Positions 28,764 to 39,705 are shown, counted from the first letter of the stretch. The stretch is 64,000 nucleotides of DNA from Aminobacter sp. HY435 (GCF_027568395.1 NZ_JANKZL010000009.1:62001-126000); one strand, 5' to 3'. Numbers and translations: made by a program. The notes: generated by a model from the letters alone, not told the origin.

Positions 28764-31642
28764 GCAAGCGGGTACTGCTCTTTCAGCATCTTCAGGGCCT
28801 GATCGCCGGGGATCGGCGCCCCGAACATGAAGCTCTGCACGTATTCGCAGCCCATCTGCCGCAATTCGAGTGCGTCGCTCTCGTCGGAGATGCCTTCTGC
28901 CACGACCGATAGACCGAGCTCGTGCGCCATGTTGACCATCGACTTGAGCAGCACGGCGCGCTTGGGCGAGGTGTCGTCGACGAAGCTCTTGTCGATCTTG
29001 ATCGTGTCGAACGGAAAGCGCGTCAGGTAGGCGAGCGACGAGTAGCCGGTGCCGAAATCGTCGAGCGACAGGCCGATGCCGAGTTGCTTGAGCTTGGTCA
29101 GCACGTGGTTGGTCTGCTCGGGATTGTCCATGACCAGCGATTCGGTGAGTTCGAGACGGAAGCAGCGTGGCTTGAGATTGGCGCGCGCGATGACCGAACG
29201 AACATCGCTGACCAGGTCGCGGCGAATGAGCTGGCGACTCGACAGGTTGACCGACACCGAGAGCGGCGCCTCGCCGATCTGCTTTTGCCAGTCGGCCAGG
29301 TCCTCGGCGGCGCGCTGCATCGCAAACAGGCCAAGCTGGACGATCAGTCCGCAGCTCTCCGCGACCGGAATGAAATCGCCCGGCGGGATCATGCCGCGAC
29401 GCGGATGGTCCCAGCGCAGCAGCGCCTCGAAGCCGGCGACGGAGCCGTCCTCCAGCCGCACGATCGGCTGGTAGGCGAGAGTGAATTCCTTGCGCTCGAT
29501 GGCGCGGCGCAGATCCGATTCGAGCTGCAGACGGTCGGTGCCGACGGTGCGGAAAGCCGGGCGGAACGGCTCGATGCGGTCGCCGCCGAAGCGCTTTGCC
29601 TGGTGCATGGCAAGTTCCGCGTCCTTGACCATGTCTTCGGCCGAGGCCTGCGCCGTAGTCCAGGTAATCAGGCCCACGGAAGCCGTCAGCACGATCTCGC
29701 GCTTGGCGAAGGTTATCGGCGCCTTGATCGCCTGCTTGATGGCGTCGGCGACGGCGGCGATGCGCGAGGGGTCCTGCTCGGACAGCAACATCAGGGCGAA
29801 CTGGTCGCCGGCGAACCGCGACAGCGAGTCCTTGGGCTTGAGCAGCCGGTGCAGGCGCCGCGCGATGGTCAGAAGGATGGTGTCGCCGGCCGAAATGCCA
29901 AGGCCGTCATTGACCAGCTTGAAGCGGTCGATGTCGATGACGAACACCGACGGGCGCACCTTCTCTTCGGTGCGGGCGATCGAGATGATCGCCTCCAGCC
30001 GGTTCATGAACAGTTCGCGATTGGGCAGGCCGGTCAGGTTGTCGTGCACGGCGTCGTGCAGCAGCCGCTCTTCCGATTTCTTCTGCTCGGTCACGTCGAC
30101 CATCGTGCCGACGCAGCGGATGACTTCGCCGTCGGAGCCGATGACCGGGCGCGCCTTGAGCGAGAACCAGTGATAGTGGCCGTCGGCGCCGCGCAGGCGG
30201 AAGCTTTGCGCGACGCGGCCGCGGCGATGCTCGAGCACGACGTCGAGCGTGGTGCGGAACGTGTCGCGGTCGTCGGCATGCAGCACCGGCAGCCAGTTGC
30301 GCGCCGCGCCGCCGAGGCTGTTGGGCGCGAGGCCGAGCTGGATCGAAACATCGGGGCGGGTGACGACGCGGTCGCGCAGCACGTCCCAGTCCCAGACGAT
30401 GTCGCCCGAACCCGAGATCGCCAGCGCCTGGCGTTCCATGTCGCTGAACAGGCCCTGGTGGGCGCCGCCGCCGGCAAAGGCGTGCTGCATCACCGTGAAG
30501 CCGATGAGCAGGATGATCAGGATCAGGCCGCCACCGAGGGCTGGCTGGACGATGTCGTTGTCGAGCACGCCGGTTATCGCCATCCACGAGCCGGTCAGCC
30601 ATATCAGCACCATCGCCCAACTGGGCACCAGCATGATGGCGCGGTCATAGCCGCGGATGCTGAGATAGACGATCAGGCCCAGGCCGGTGATGGCGGTGGC
30701 GGCGAACGAGATGCGGGCGATGCCGGCGGCGACCGCCGGATCGATGATGGCGACGCCGGCGATCAGCAGCAGGCCGAAGATCCAGACCACCGCGCCGTAG
30801 CTGAAGTGGCCATGCCATCGGTTGAGGTTGAGATAGGCAAACAGGAAGACGACGAAGGTTGCCGCAAGCGCCACCTCCGTGCCCGCTCGCCATATCTGTT
30901 CGTTGCCGGGCGAGACCTCGATGACCTTGTTGAGGAAGCCGAAGTCGACGCAGATATAGGCCAGAACCGCCCATGCCAGTGCTGCGGTCGCCGGGAACAT
31001 CGAGGTGCCCTTGACCACGAACAGGATGGTCAGGAACAGGGCGAGCAGGCCGGCAATGCCGATCACGATGCCGCGAAACAGCGTGTAGGAGTTGACCGTG
31101 TCCTTGTAGGATTCAGGCTCCCACAGATAGACCTGCGGCAGTCGCGGTGAGGCCAGTTCCGCGATGAACGTCACCACGGTGCCCGGGTTGAGCGTCACCA
31201 GGAAGACGTCGGCGTCGGGGCTTGCCTGGCGGTCGAGCGCGAAGCCTTCGCTGGGCGTGATGGCGGCGATTCGGCTCGACCCGAGGTCGGGCCAGAACAG
31301 GCCGGAGCCGACGAGACGGAAATGCGGGGCGACGATCAGGCGATCGATCTGCTGGTCGGTGGTATTGGCGAGCGCGAACACCGCCCAGTCGCCGCTGGAG
31401 CGCTTGTCGTTCGCCTCCACCTCGATGCGGCGGACGATGCCATCGAGGCCGGGCGCCGTCGAAACCTGGAAATTCTCACCCTGGTTCCGGTAGATTTCGA
31501 CCGCGCCGGAAAGGTTGAGGGCAACGTCGTCGCGCGAAATCTTGATCGGCTCGACTGCGAGCGCCGGCGATATCGCGCACAGGCTGGCGATCACGGAAAC
31601 GACAAGCGCAAACAGGGGCGCCAGCAGGAAATGCTTCGACAA
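28754..31642 (-). CDS. 7TM-type sensor with PAS, degenerate GGDEF and EAL domains (likely c-di-GMP phosphodiesterase)
   Basis: A protein of about 962 residues. The start is a TTG at 31642 ([15 protein letters not shown]) preceded by GAAGGG and overlapping no coding need; the GNAT stop is two bases away. Order: signal peptide to about 30; extracytoplasmic beta-rich domain to about 185; seven hydrophobic helices to about 420 (7TMR-DISM-like layout); PAS near 430-545 with [16 protein letters not shown] near 555-710; EAL near 720-955. The GGDEF signature reads AGDQF, so cyclase activity is improbable. The EAL part keeps [37 protein letters not shown] and VAEGI, so phosphodiesterase activity is likely. 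Confidence 0.88.
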   Translation of the reverse strand: MSKHFLLAPLFALVVSVIASLCAISPALAVEPIKISRDDVALNLSGAVEIYRNQGENFQVSTAPGLDGIVRRIEVEANDKRSSGDWAVFALANTTDQQIDRLIVAPHFRLVGSGLFWPDLGSSRIAAITPSEGFALDRQASPDADVFLVTLNPGTVVTFIAELASPRLPQVYLWEPESYKDTVNSYTLFRGIVIGIAGLLALFLTILFVVKGTSMFPATAALAWAVLAYICVDFGFLNKVIEVSPGNEQIWRAGTEVALAATFVVFLFAYLNLNRWHGHFSYGAVVWIFGLLLIAGVAIIDPAVAAGIARISFAATAITGLGLIVYLSIRGYDRAIMLVPSWAMVLIWLTGSWMAITGVLDNDIVQPALGGGLILIILLIGFTVMQHAFAGGGAHQGLFSDMERQALAISGSGDIVWDWDVLRDRVVTRPDVSIQLGLAPNSLGGAARNWLPVLHADDRDTFRTTLDVVLEHRRGRVAQSFRLRGADGHYHWFSLKARPVIGSDGEVIRCVGTMVDVTEQKKSEERLLHDAVHDNLTGLPNRELFMNRLEAIISIARTEEKVRPSVFVIDIDRFKLVNDGLGISAGDTILLTIARRLHRLLKPKDSLSRFAGDQFALMLLSEQDPSRIAAVADAIKQAIKAPITFAKREIVLTASVGLITWTTAQASAEDMVKDAELAMHQAKRFGGDRIEPFRPAFRTVGTDRLQLESDLRRAIERKEFTLAYQPIVRLEDGSVAGFEALLRWDHPRRGMIPPGDFIPVAESCGLIVQLGLFAMQRAAEDLADWQKQIGEAPLSVSVNLSSRQLIRRDLVSDVRSVIARANLKPRCFRLELTESLVMDNPEQTNHVLTKLKQLGIGLSLDDFGTGYSSLAYLTRFPFDTIKIDKSFVDDTSPKRAVLLKSMVNMAHELGLSVVAEGISDESDALELRQMGCEYVQSFMFGAPIPGDQALKMLKEQYPLAQA

Positions 31643-31644
31643 GT

Positions 31645-32241
31645 TCAGCCCTTCATGATGACGGCGTTGGGGTCGTCCGCGATCAGTGCGTAGAGATAGT
31701 GGTCGTGCCATTCGCCGTTGATCCTGAGGTAGGATCGCAAAAGTCCTTCGCGCCGGAATCCGGCTTTTTCAAGCACACGTACGGAACGCGCATTGTCGGG
31801 GATACAGGCAGCTTCGATCCGGTGCAACCGAAGCGTATCGAAGGCGTGCCTGACCACAAGCCGCAGGGCATCGACCATGAAGCCTTGGCCGGCGTAACGC
31901 TCGCCGATCCAGTAGCCGATGTGGCCGGTCTGGGCGACGCCGTAGCGGATGTTGCCCAGCGTAATACCGCCGACGAGCTTGCCGCCGGCATTTTCGTAGA
32001 TGAAGAAGGCGAGCGCCGACCCCTGGATGAATTCATCCTGGTAGCGCGCCAGGCGTATGCGCCATGCCGAGCGTTCGAGTTCGTCAGGTGCCCAGCGCGG
32101 TTCCCAGGGTTCCAGGAACGACCGGCTTTCGCCGCGCAGTACGACCCACTCGTGATAGTCGCGCCAGTTGGGCAGGCGCAGGCTTACGCGCTCGCCCTTC
32201 AGCGCCGGTGTGTCGCGGCGAAAGAGCGAGAACGGGAACAT
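31645..32241 (-). CDS. GNAT N-acetyltransferase, RimJ/RimL type
   Basis: A 198-residue acetyltransferase. Family features: VSLRLPNWRDYHEWVVLR at the N-terminus, FLEPWEPRW, IGYWIGERYAGQGFMVDALRLVVRHAFDTLRLHRIEA with the acetyl-CoA pyrophosphate loop (Q/R-x-x-G-x-G/A region), and the C-terminal NARSVRVLEKAGFRREG with the usual Asn and Phe. RimJ-like members acetylate protein N-termini or small amines. It lies 15 bases after the M16 peptidase gene and two bases before the sensor gene on the same strand, so it belongs to the thrC operon. Confidence 0.9.
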   Translation of the reverse strand: MFPFSLFRRDTPALKGERVSLRLPNWRDYHEWVVLRGESRSFLEPWEPRWAPDELERSAWRIRLARYQDEFIQGSALAFFIYENAGGKLVGGITLGNIRYGVAQTGHIGYWIGERYAGQGFMVDALRLVVRHAFDTLRLHRIEAACIPDNARSVRVLEKAGFRREGLLRSYLRINGEWHDHYLYALIADDPNAVIMKG

Positions 32242-32256
32242 GCGTGCGGAAGCGGG

Positions 32257-33549
32257 TCAGACGGCGAGCTTGCGGGCGGCAGCCGGCGTGCCCGGCAGCG
32301 AGTCCAGGATCGCCTCGTAGGGCGCCAGGGTGCCCACCGGCCCGACGGCGGTGATGGTTGGCCGCGTCGAGAACAACCGCGACGACAGGTCGGTCAGGCG
32401 TTCGGTGTTGAGCGCCGACAGCCGCTCCATCAGCTCTTCCTTGGCGATCGGCCGTCCGAACAACAGCAGCTGGCGTGCGATCTGCGAGGCGCGGCTGGAG
32501 CAGCTTTCGGCCGACATGATCAGGCCGGCGCGATACTGCGCGCGCGCCCTGTCGAGCTCTTCCTGGAGGATGTTTTCGCCGGCTTTCTGGAGTTCGCCGA
32601 TGATGACAGGCAGAAGCTCGGCGATGTCGCTCTGGCCGGTAGCCGCGTGGATGCCGAAGATGCCGGTATCGGAGAAGCCCCAGTGGAAGGCATAGACCGA
32701 GTAGCACAGGCCGCGCTTCTCGCGCACTTCCTGGAACAGGCGGGAGGACATGCCGCCGCCGAGAATCATCGACAGGACCTGCGAGGCGTAGAAGTCGCGC
32801 ACGTGGTAGGCGCGGCCTTCGAATCCAAGCACGATCTGCGCGTCCATCAGGTCGCGGTCTTCGCGGAAGTCACCGCCGACATATTGCGCATATTGCGGAA
32901 TGGCGCTCTCGGCCTTGGGCCGGAAATTGCCGAGGCGCTTCTCGACCTGGCGCACGAATTCGTCGTGCTTTACGTCGCCGGCGGCAACCACCACCATGCG
33001 CTCGGCGCCATACTGGCGGGTCATGAAGTCGTGCAGTTGGGCCGAGGTGAAGGACTGCACCGTCTCGGGTGTGCCGAGGATCGAACGGCCGATGGTCTGG
33101 TGGCGGAAAGCCGTTTCGGTGAAACGGTCGAAGACGATGTCGTCGGGCGTGTCGTGCGCGGCGCCGATTTCCTGCAGGATGACGTGCTGCTCGCGCTCGA
33201 GCTCATTCGGGTCGAATTCGGAATCCTGGAGAATGTCCGACAAGATGTCGACGGCCAGCGGAATGTCGTCGGACAGCACGCGGGCATAAAACGATGTCGT
33301 CTCGACCGAGGTCGCGGCGTTGATCTCGCCGCCGACATTTTCGATCTGGGATGCGATCTGGAAGGCGGTGCGGCTCTTGGTGCCCTTGAAGGCCATGTGC
33401 TCAAGCAGGTGGGCCATGCCATGCTCGTCGTCGCGCTCGTTGCGCGCGCCCGACTTGACCCAGGTCCCCAGAGCTACGGTCTCTACGCTCGGAAGTGTTT
33501 CGGTGGCCACTGTCAGGCCGTTCGACAGACGGCTTACCTCAACACTCAT
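32257..33549 (-). CDS. M16 family zinc peptidase (mitochondrial processing peptidase-like)
   Basis: A 430-residue insulinase-family protein starting MSVEVSRLSNGLTVATE. The inverted zinc motif HLLEHMAFKGT (H-x-x-E-H) lies near residue 48, with the third ligand Glu in the ELEREQHVILQE segment about 75 residues later. The C-terminal half repeats the fold without the zinc site. These one-chain bacterial homologs of the beta subunit of mitochondrial processing peptidase are well known in alphaproteobacteria, and the gene regularly follows thrC, as here (14 bases). Substrates are unknown. No signal peptide is seen. Confidence 0.94.
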   Translation of the reverse strand: MSVEVSRLSNGLTVATETLPSVETVALGTWVKSGARNERDDEHGMAHLLEHMAFKGTKSRTAFQIASQIENVGGEINAATSVETTSFYARVLSDDIPLAVDILSDILQDSEFDPNELEREQHVILQEIGAAHDTPDDIVFDRFTETAFRHQTIGRSILGTPETVQSFTSAQLHDFMTRQYGAERMVVVAAGDVKHDEFVRQVEKRLGNFRPKAESAIPQYAQYVGGDFREDRDLMDAQIVLGFEGRAYHVRDFYASQVLSMILGGGMSSRLFQEVREKRGLCYSVYAFHWGFSDTGIFGIHAATGQSDIAELLPVIIGELQKAGENILQEELDRARAQYRAGLIMSAESCSSRASQIARQLLLFGRPIAKEELMERLSALNTERLTDLSSRLFSTRPTITAVGPVGTLAPYEAILDSLPGTPAAARKLAV

Positions 33550-33563
33550 ATTACGCGTACTCC

Positions 33564-34961
33564 CTAGCGTGCCGCTCGTGTGCGGCGGCTAATGTAATCT
33601 TCCACCATTTTTATCTCTGATGGAAGTACCGTGAACTTTTCCTTACGTTCCATCAGCCCGGAGAGCCAATTCGGCAAGTTTGGTTCGATGCCGCAGGCAG
33701 CCTTCACCGCTGCGGGGAATTTGGCCGGGTGGGCAGTGCCCAGGATCACCATTGGAGTGGCGCTTGCGGGCAGGGCTCCCGCCACGTGCACGGCAGTCGC
33801 CGTGTGCGGGTCGAGCAGGTAGCCGTCGCGTTCCAGCGTCGATCTGATGGTTGCCGCCGTCTCGGTCATGTCGGCGCGGCCGGCACCGAATTCCGAGCGG
33901 ATGGCGGCAAGCGCCTTGTCCTCGATGGTGAACGCGCCCGACTGCTTGAGCCCGGCCATGTAGCGCCGCACCACGGCCGCGTCGCGGTCCGAGGCTTCGA
34001 ACAGCAGGCGCTCGAAATTCGATGAAACCTGGATGTCCATCGATGGCGACGTGGTGGCGACCACGCCGGTCTGGCGGTATTCGCCGCTCTTCAGCGTGCG
34101 GGCCAGGATGTCGTTGTCGTTGGTGGCGATGACCAGCTGGTCGATCGGCAGGCCCATGCGCTTGGCGGCATAGCCGGCGAAGATGTCGCCGAAATTGCCT
34201 GTCGGCACGGTGAACGACACCGGCCGGTCGGGGGCGCCGAGCGAGATCGCCGAGGAGAAGTAATAGACGATCTGGGCCATGATGCGGGCCCAGTTGATCG
34301 AGTTGACGCCCGACAACTGCACGCGGTCGCGGAAGCCATGGTCGTTGAACATGTCCTTGATCAGGCCCTGGCAGTCGTCGAAGTTTCCTTCGATCGACAG
34401 CGCGTGCACGTTGGCGGCGTCGGACGTGGTCATCTGGCGCTGCTGCACCGGCGACACGCGGCCGTGCGGGAACAGGATGAAGATATCGGTGCGCTCGCGC
34501 CCGGCAAAGGCTTCGATCGCCGCGCCACCAGTGTCACCCGATGTCGCGCCGACGATGGTGGCGTGCTGGCCGCGTTCGGCGAGCACATGGTCCATCAGCC
34601 GCGCCAGCAACTGCATGGCGACGTCCTTGAAGGCGAGCGTCGGGCCGTGGAATAGTTCGAGCACGAAGCTGTTTGCGCCAGTCTGGATCAACGGGCAGAC
34701 GGCGTCATGGCGGAACGTGCCGTAGGCCTCGCGCACCAGGCGCTCGAACACTTCCTGCTTGATTTCACCGCCGAGGAAGGGCGTGAGGAGCCTGATCGCC
34801 AGCTCGGCGTAGCCGAGACCGCGCATGCTGCGGATTTCGGCGGAGCTGAAGGTCGGCCACTGCGCCGGGAGATACAATCCTCCGTCGCGTGCGAGGCCGG
34901 CCAGTACGGCGTCGGAAAATCCAAGCGTGGGCGCTTCCCCACGAGTACTTACATAGTGCAT
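33564..34961 (-). CDS. thrC: Threonine synthase
   Basis: A 465-residue PLP enzyme starting MHYVSTRGEAPTLGFSDAVLAGLARDGGLYLP, the typical long-form opening. The PLP lysine is in PTLAFKDVAMQ, with ATSGDTGGAAIEAF and FPHGRVSPVQQRQMTT following, and the phosphate loop VPTGNFGDIFAGYAAKRMG. It converts O-phosphohomoserine, made by ThrB (25145), to threonine. First gene of the four-gene operon with the M16 peptidase, GNAT and sensor genes; its promoter must lie in 34962-35089, shared with the divergent lipoprotein gene. Confidence 0.96.
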   Translation of the reverse strand: MHYVSTRGEAPTLGFSDAVLAGLARDGGLYLPAQWPTFSSAEIRSMRGLGYAELAIRLLTPFLGGEIKQEVFERLVREAYGTFRHDAVCPLIQTGANSFVLELFHGPTLAFKDVAMQLLARLMDHVLAERGQHATIVGATSGDTGGAAIEAFAGRERTDIFILFPHGRVSPVQQRQMTTSDAANVHALSIEGNFDDCQGLIKDMFNDHGFRDRVQLSGVNSINWARIMAQIVYYFSSAISLGAPDRPVSFTVPTGNFGDIFAGYAAKRMGLPIDQLVIATNDNDILARTLKSGEYRQTGVVATTSPSMDIQVSSNFERLLFEASDRDAAVVRRYMAGLKQSGAFTIEDKALAAIRSEFGAGRADMTETAATIRSTLERDGYLLDPHTATAVHVAGALPASATPMVILGTAHPAKFPAAVKAACGIEPNLPNWLSGLMERKEKFTVLPSEIKMVEDYISRRTRAAR

Positions 34962-35089
34962 ATCTATCCGTTCCAAGGCGCAACGACCTGCCGTTGAACG
35001 GCGGGGCGGGGAAAACTGCGCTCCATCAGTCGCATTTTTGCCGCGCGGTTGATATAGAACGACTGCTTTGCGAGAGGGAAGTGCAGTTC

Positions 35090-35683
35090 ATGTTGTTTCG
35101 TAAGATCGACGGTCGCTTTGTGGCGGCTTTGGCGACCTCCTGCTTTATGCTTGCCGTCACCGGTTGCCAATCAGGCGGCGCGGGTGGGCTTTTTGGCCCC
35201 GCGGCCCCGAAAGATCCCAAACAGATAGCGGCCGAAGAGGGCAAGATCTTGGCCAGCGAGCTGCTTGCCTACTGTCCGAATGTCACGCTGCGCGACGGCA
35301 CGGCCTTCTTCAACAGCTATGCCAAGGGCGGCCAGGACGATCCGGCCAAGCTGACCCATCAGTCGGCTATTACCGACACGACGCGCAGTTGCACCCGCGC
35401 CGATGGCACCATGACCATCAAGGTCGGCGTCGCCGGCAAGGTGGTGGTCGGGCCCGCGGGCGGCGCCGGCACCGTCAACATGCCGATCCGCATCGCGGTC
35501 GTGCGGAATGGCGAAGTGCTTTATTCGCAACTTCACAAGAACTCGGTGCAGGTAACCGACCCGTCGACCGCAACCCAGTTCGTGTTCACCGACCAGAACG
35601 TCGTGATCCCCATTCCCACCGCGCGCGACATCCAGATATTCGCCGGTTTCGACGAAGGCCCCGCCAAGAAGAAGGCGCAGTAA
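35090..35683 (+). CDS. Putative lipoprotein of unknown function
   Basis: A 197-residue protein starting MLFRKIDGRFVAALATS, with a lipoprotein signal peptide ending in the lipobox LAVTGC, so the mature N-terminal Cys is near residue 26. A glycine-rich linker follows, then a predicted all-beta domain (TMTIKVGVAGKVVVGPAGG, MPIRIAVVRNGEVLYSQL). The start was chosen for GAGGGA upstream and for the signal peptide; the frame is open earlier. Related proteins are conserved in rhizobia without assigned role. It stands alone, divergent from thrC, with a terminator right after. Confidence 0.82.
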   Translation: MLFRKIDGRFVAALATSCFMLAVTGCQSGGAGGLFGPAAPKDPKQIAAEEGKILASELLAYCPNVTLRDGTAFFNSYAKGGQDDPAKLTHQSAITDTTRSCTRADGTMTIKVGVAGKVVVGPAGGAGTVNMPIRIAVVRNGEVLYSQLHKNSVQVTDPSTATQFVFTDQNVVIPIPTARDIQIFAGFDEGPAKKKAQ

Positions 35684-35705
35684 AGCTTCGTTGAAGCGAG
35701 ACAAC

Positions 35706-35734
35706 AAAGCGCCGGCCAGTGGCCGGCGCTTTTT
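35706..35734. terminator. Bidirectional intrinsic terminator
   Basis: A 12-bp perfect stem AAAGCGCCGGCC / GGCCGGCGCTTT with an AGT loop, T-tract on the plus side and A-run on the other. It separates the lipoprotein gene from the convergent HAD gene. Confidence 0.92.
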
Positions 35735-35762
35735 GCATTTGAGTCCTGTTCGACGCGATCGG

Positions 35763-36452
35763 TCAGGCGTGCTCAGACCACATGCTGAGCGCCTGCAGCA
35801 CGCTGCCCAGGTCGGCCCAGCGCCGGATCACCGTTTCCGCGCCTGCCTCGGTCAGCATGTCGGCATGGCCTGGATAGCTGTGCGCACCGCCAGTGAAGCC
35901 GATGACGCGCATGCCTGCCGAAACCGCGCCGGCGATGCCGTGCACCGAATCCTCGATGACGAAGGTATTGGCCGGATTGGCGCCGAGGGTCTTTGCCGCA
36001 TGCAGGAACACGTCGGGCGCGGGCTTCGGCTTCTTGCTCGGCGTTTCCAAAGCCGAGAAGATGCGGCCCTTGAACAACGGCAGGATGCGCGTGCGCTCGA
36101 GCATCATCTCGATGCGTTCGGTTGTCGAATTGGAGCAGATGCAGCGCGGCGCTGCGACTGCTGCCACCGCCTCGTGGACGCCCTCGATGGCTCGCACGTC
36201 GTTCTTGAGGCGACGGTCGACAAGCTCTTCGGCCTGGGTGATGAGCGAGGCCTGGAAGGGGATCGCAGCCTTCTCCTCGATCTTCAGCATGATGTCCTTG
36301 AAGGTGAGGCCGGCATAGGTCTCGGCGATCTCTTCGGCGCTGATCTCGAAACCTGCCGAGGTCAAGAGCTCCGCCTCGATCCGGGCGGCGATGATTTCTG
36401 AATCGACGAGCACGCCGTCGCAATCGAAAATGACTAGATCTGGCTGGGTCAT
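35763..36452 (-). CDS. HAD-superfamily hydrolase (beta-phosphoglucomutase/phosphoglycolate-phosphatase type)
   Basis: A 229-residue phosphatase. Motif I is FDCDGVLVDSE with the nucleophilic Asp and the acid/base Asp; the helical cap follows; motif II is CSNST; motif III is the KKPKPAPDVFLHAAK lysine; motif IV is FVIEDSVHGI. The cap is of the C1 helical type, and the length and motif I (VDSE) match the sugar-phosphatase branch. The substrate is undetermined. Convergent with the lipoprotein gene, divergent from ccrM. Confidence 0.9.
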   Translation of the reverse strand: MTQPDLVIFDCDGVLVDSEIIAARIEAELLTSAGFEISAEEIAETYAGLTFKDIMLKIEEKAAIPFQASLITQAEELVDRRLKNDVRAIEGVHEAVAAVAAPRCICSNSTTERIEMMLERTRILPLFKGRIFSALETPSKKPKPAPDVFLHAAKTLGANPANTFVIEDSVHGIAGAVSAGMRVIGFTGGAHSYPGHADMLTEAGAETVIRRWADLGSVLQALSMWSEHA

Positions 36453-36494
36453 GGTGGTCCGGGGAATGGGGCCGGCGCGTTCGCGCGGGCCGAA

Positions 36495-36499
36495 GAGTC
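36495..36499. promoter_or_regulatory. GANTC methylation site in the ccrM upstream region
   Basis: GAGTC lies 124 bases before the ccrM start codon, in the shared region with the HAD gene. GANTC is the target of CcrM itself. In Caulobacter, ccrM expression responds to methylation of such sites; a similar feedback here is an inference. No clear CtrA box (TTAA-N7-TTAA) was found. Confidence 0.4.
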
Positions 36500-36595
36500 C
36501 AAGGCGCCGCGATTACACCATTCCCGCGCGAACAGCAAATTCCGGGGCGGCTTCACCAAATATTTACGCTGATCAGTAACCATAACGGCGAGTAA

Positions 36596-37756
<1,161 letters not shown>

Positions 37757-37775
37757 CAACTGGCGATCCCGCCTT

Positions 37776-37806
37776 AGTCGCGCCGCATGGTTCGGCGCGA
37801 CTTTTC
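37776..37806 (+). terminator. Intrinsic terminator of ccrM
   Basis: A perfect 10-bp stem AGTCGCGCCG / CGGCGCGACT (37776-37785, 37793-37802) with a 7-nt loop is followed by TTTTC. Confidence 0.85.
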
Positions 37807-37917
37807 AGGTTCCATGGCTTGTGCCGTCTGGCCCTTCAGGAACGCAGGCAGTTCTGCCAAACAGATCGAAATTCCGGGCCTACGGGTTTCGGATTTCGCC
37901 GATCGGCCGGTTTCCAG

Positions 37918-38529
37918 TCACCGTCCGATCCCGAGACGCTCGAGGTCCGCCTCGAGCGTTTTCGCGTTTGTGAACAGCACCGCCTGCCAGCCGGCGTCGA
38001 TGGCGGCGTTCACGTTCTTCTGGCTGTCGTCGATGAACAGCGAGGCTTTCGGGTCGAGGCCGAAAGTCTCGACATGCAGGTCGTAGATGCGGCGGTCGGG
38101 CTTGATCAGGCCGACATCGCCCGAAACGGTGACGCCACGCGGCTTTTCGAGAAACGGGAAGCGGCCGCGCGCCTCGCGAAAGGTGTCTGAGGCCCAGTTG
38201 GTCAGCATGGTGACGTCGTGGCCGGCGGCGACCAGGCTTTCCATCAGCGCGACACTGTCTTCGTAGTGATGCGGCACCATCTCGTGCCAGTGCTGGCGGA
38301 AGGCGCGAATGCTGTTTTCGTGCTCGGGAAACTGGGCGATAAGCAGCGCTTCGGCCTCTTCCCAGGTGCGGCCGCGATCCTGTTCGATGTTCCAGTCGCT
38401 GGTGCAGACATTGTCGAAGAACCAGCGCCGCTCGACCGGGTCCGGGATGATGCGGCTGAAGGGCAGATCGGGGTCGTAGTGGATCAGCACCTTGCCGATG
38501 TCATAGACGATGTGGCGGATTTCACTCAT
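37918..38529 (-). CDS. HAD-superfamily hydrolase (IA type, YihX-like)
   Basis: A 203-residue protein. Motif I is YDIGKVLIHYD: the first Asp is present, but the second Asp of the usual DxD is replaced by a Gly (DIG), as in the haloacid dehalogenase/YihX-like branch. MLTNWASD is motif II, LIKPDRRIYD carries the motif III Lys, and LFIDDSQKNVNAA is motif IV. The substrate is unknown. It follows mutY by seven bases on the same strand and is probably co-transcribed with it. Confidence 0.88.
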   Translation of the reverse strand: MSEIRHIVYDIGKVLIHYDPDLPFSRIIPDPVERRWFFDNVCTSDWNIEQDRGRTWEEAEALLIAQFPEHENSIRAFRQHWHEMVPHHYEDSVALMESLVAAGHDVTMLTNWASDTFREARGRFPFLEKPRGVTVSGDVGLIKPDRRIYDLHVETFGLDPKASLFIDDSQKNVNAAIDAGWQAVLFTNAKTLEADLERLGIGR

Positions 38530-38536
38530 GGCTTGC

Positions 38537-39649
38537 CTAGCGTCCTCGCTTCGTTGCGCCCGGTATGGCAGCTTCGATGACCTTTTTCATGACGGTTGGC
38601 AAGGCTTCGCCGTTAAGCTCGTCCGGAGCGGACCAGAACTGGCCGTCAGTTGCCACGTTTCGGTCGATTTCGGCCCGAAACACGTCGAGTTCCAGTGAAA
38701 AATGGGTGAAAACATGCGTGATTGTACCCTTGCGCTGCCATGCGGCGGGGAAGGGCGCGCTGCCTTCGCCCGTTGCGCCGTCGGTCCGCGCGGTCCAGCC
38801 GGTCGTCGGCACCTCCGTCATGCCACCCAGCAGGCCCTTGCCGGGACGCTTGCGCAGCAGCACCGAGCCATCGGGCGCAACCGCGACGAAGGCCGCACCC
38901 CGCCGCATCGGCTTTTCAGCCTTGGGCGGCTTGACCGGATAGAATTCGGGATCGCCATTGGCGATCGCGCTGCAGTCCTCGCGCAGCGGACACAGCATGC
39001 AGCGCGGCCGGCGCGGCGTGCAGATGGTGGCACCGAGGTCCATCATCGCTTGGGCGAAGTCGCCCGGCCGTGATGCTACGAGCATGCGCTCGACATGGGT
39101 GCGGATTTCGGGCTTCGCCTCGGGCAGGGGCGTTGCAATTGAAAACAGCCGCGTGACGACACGCTCGACATTGCCATCGACCACCGCCGCCGGCAGGTTG
39201 AAGGCGATCGAGGCGATGGCCGCCGCCGTGTAGGGGCCGATGCCGGGGAGGTCGCGCAGGCCTTTTTCGCTCTCGGGAAAGCGGCTGCCGGGCAAGGCGG
39301 CGACCATCTCGGCGCAGGCCTTGAGATTGCGGGCGCGAGAATAGTAGCCGAGCCCGGCCCATGCCTTCATGACGTCTTCTGTCTCTGCCGCAGCCAGGGC
39401 GGCGACGTCCGGCCATTTTTCCACGAAGGCGCGGAAATAGGGCTTTACCGCCTCGACTGTCGTCTGTTGCAGCATGATTTCGGAAAGCCAGACGCGGTAG
39501 GGATCGGGTCGCGCCCCGCTGGCCAACTCGCGCGGCGGCATGCGCCATGGCAACTCGCGGTGATTGGCGTCGTACCAGGCCAGCAGCCCGGCGGCGATCC
39601 TGTTGTCAGCGTCATCGGCATGCTTGCGGGTCTGTGCTGGGGATGCCAT
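38537..39649 (-). CDS. mutY: A/G-specific adenine glycosylase
   Basis: A 370-residue repair enzyme that removes adenine mispaired with 8-oxoguanine. Seen: ELPWR near residue 32; SEIMLQQTTVEAVKPYF; GLGYYSRARNL; the helix-hairpin-helix LPGIGPYTAAAIASIAF; the catalytic Asp in VVDGNVERVV; the 4Fe-4S motif C-x6-C-x2-C-x5-C in CTPRRPRCMLCPLREDC; and a C-terminal NUDIX-like 8-oxoG recognition domain (GSVLLRKRPGKGLLGGM). The length is normal. Divergent from the DUF721 gene with 56 bases between. Confidence 0.96.
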   Translation of the reverse strand: MASPAQTRKHADDADNRIAAGLLAWYDANHRELPWRMPPRELASGARPDPYRVWLSEIMLQQTTVEAVKPYFRAFVEKWPDVAALAAAETEDVMKAWAGLGYYSRARNLKACAEMVAALPGSRFPESEKGLRDLPGIGPYTAAAIASIAFNLPAAVVDGNVERVVTRLFSIATPLPEAKPEIRTHVERMLVASRPGDFAQAMMDLGATICTPRRPRCMLCPLREDCSAIANGDPEFYPVKPPKAEKPMRRGAAFVAVAPDGSVLLRKRPGKGLLGGMTEVPTTGWTARTDGATGEGSAPFPAAWQRKGTITHVFTHFSLELDVFRAEIDRNVATDGQFWSAPDELNGEALPTVMKKVIEAAIPGATKRGR

Positions 39650-39705
39650 TGGTGGTCGGAACTGCCTTCGGCTTTACATGTCGACAAGGTTACCTGGAGA
39701 ACGAC

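Noticed and set aside
28922-31150. Long plus-strand open frame opposite the GGDEF/EAL gene
   Set aside because: Shadow frame; the other strand carries clear EAL, PAS and transmembrane motifs.
31699-33567. Long plus-strand open frame opposite the GNAT and M16 genes
   Set aside because: Shadow frame spanning two real genes; no domain is recognisable.
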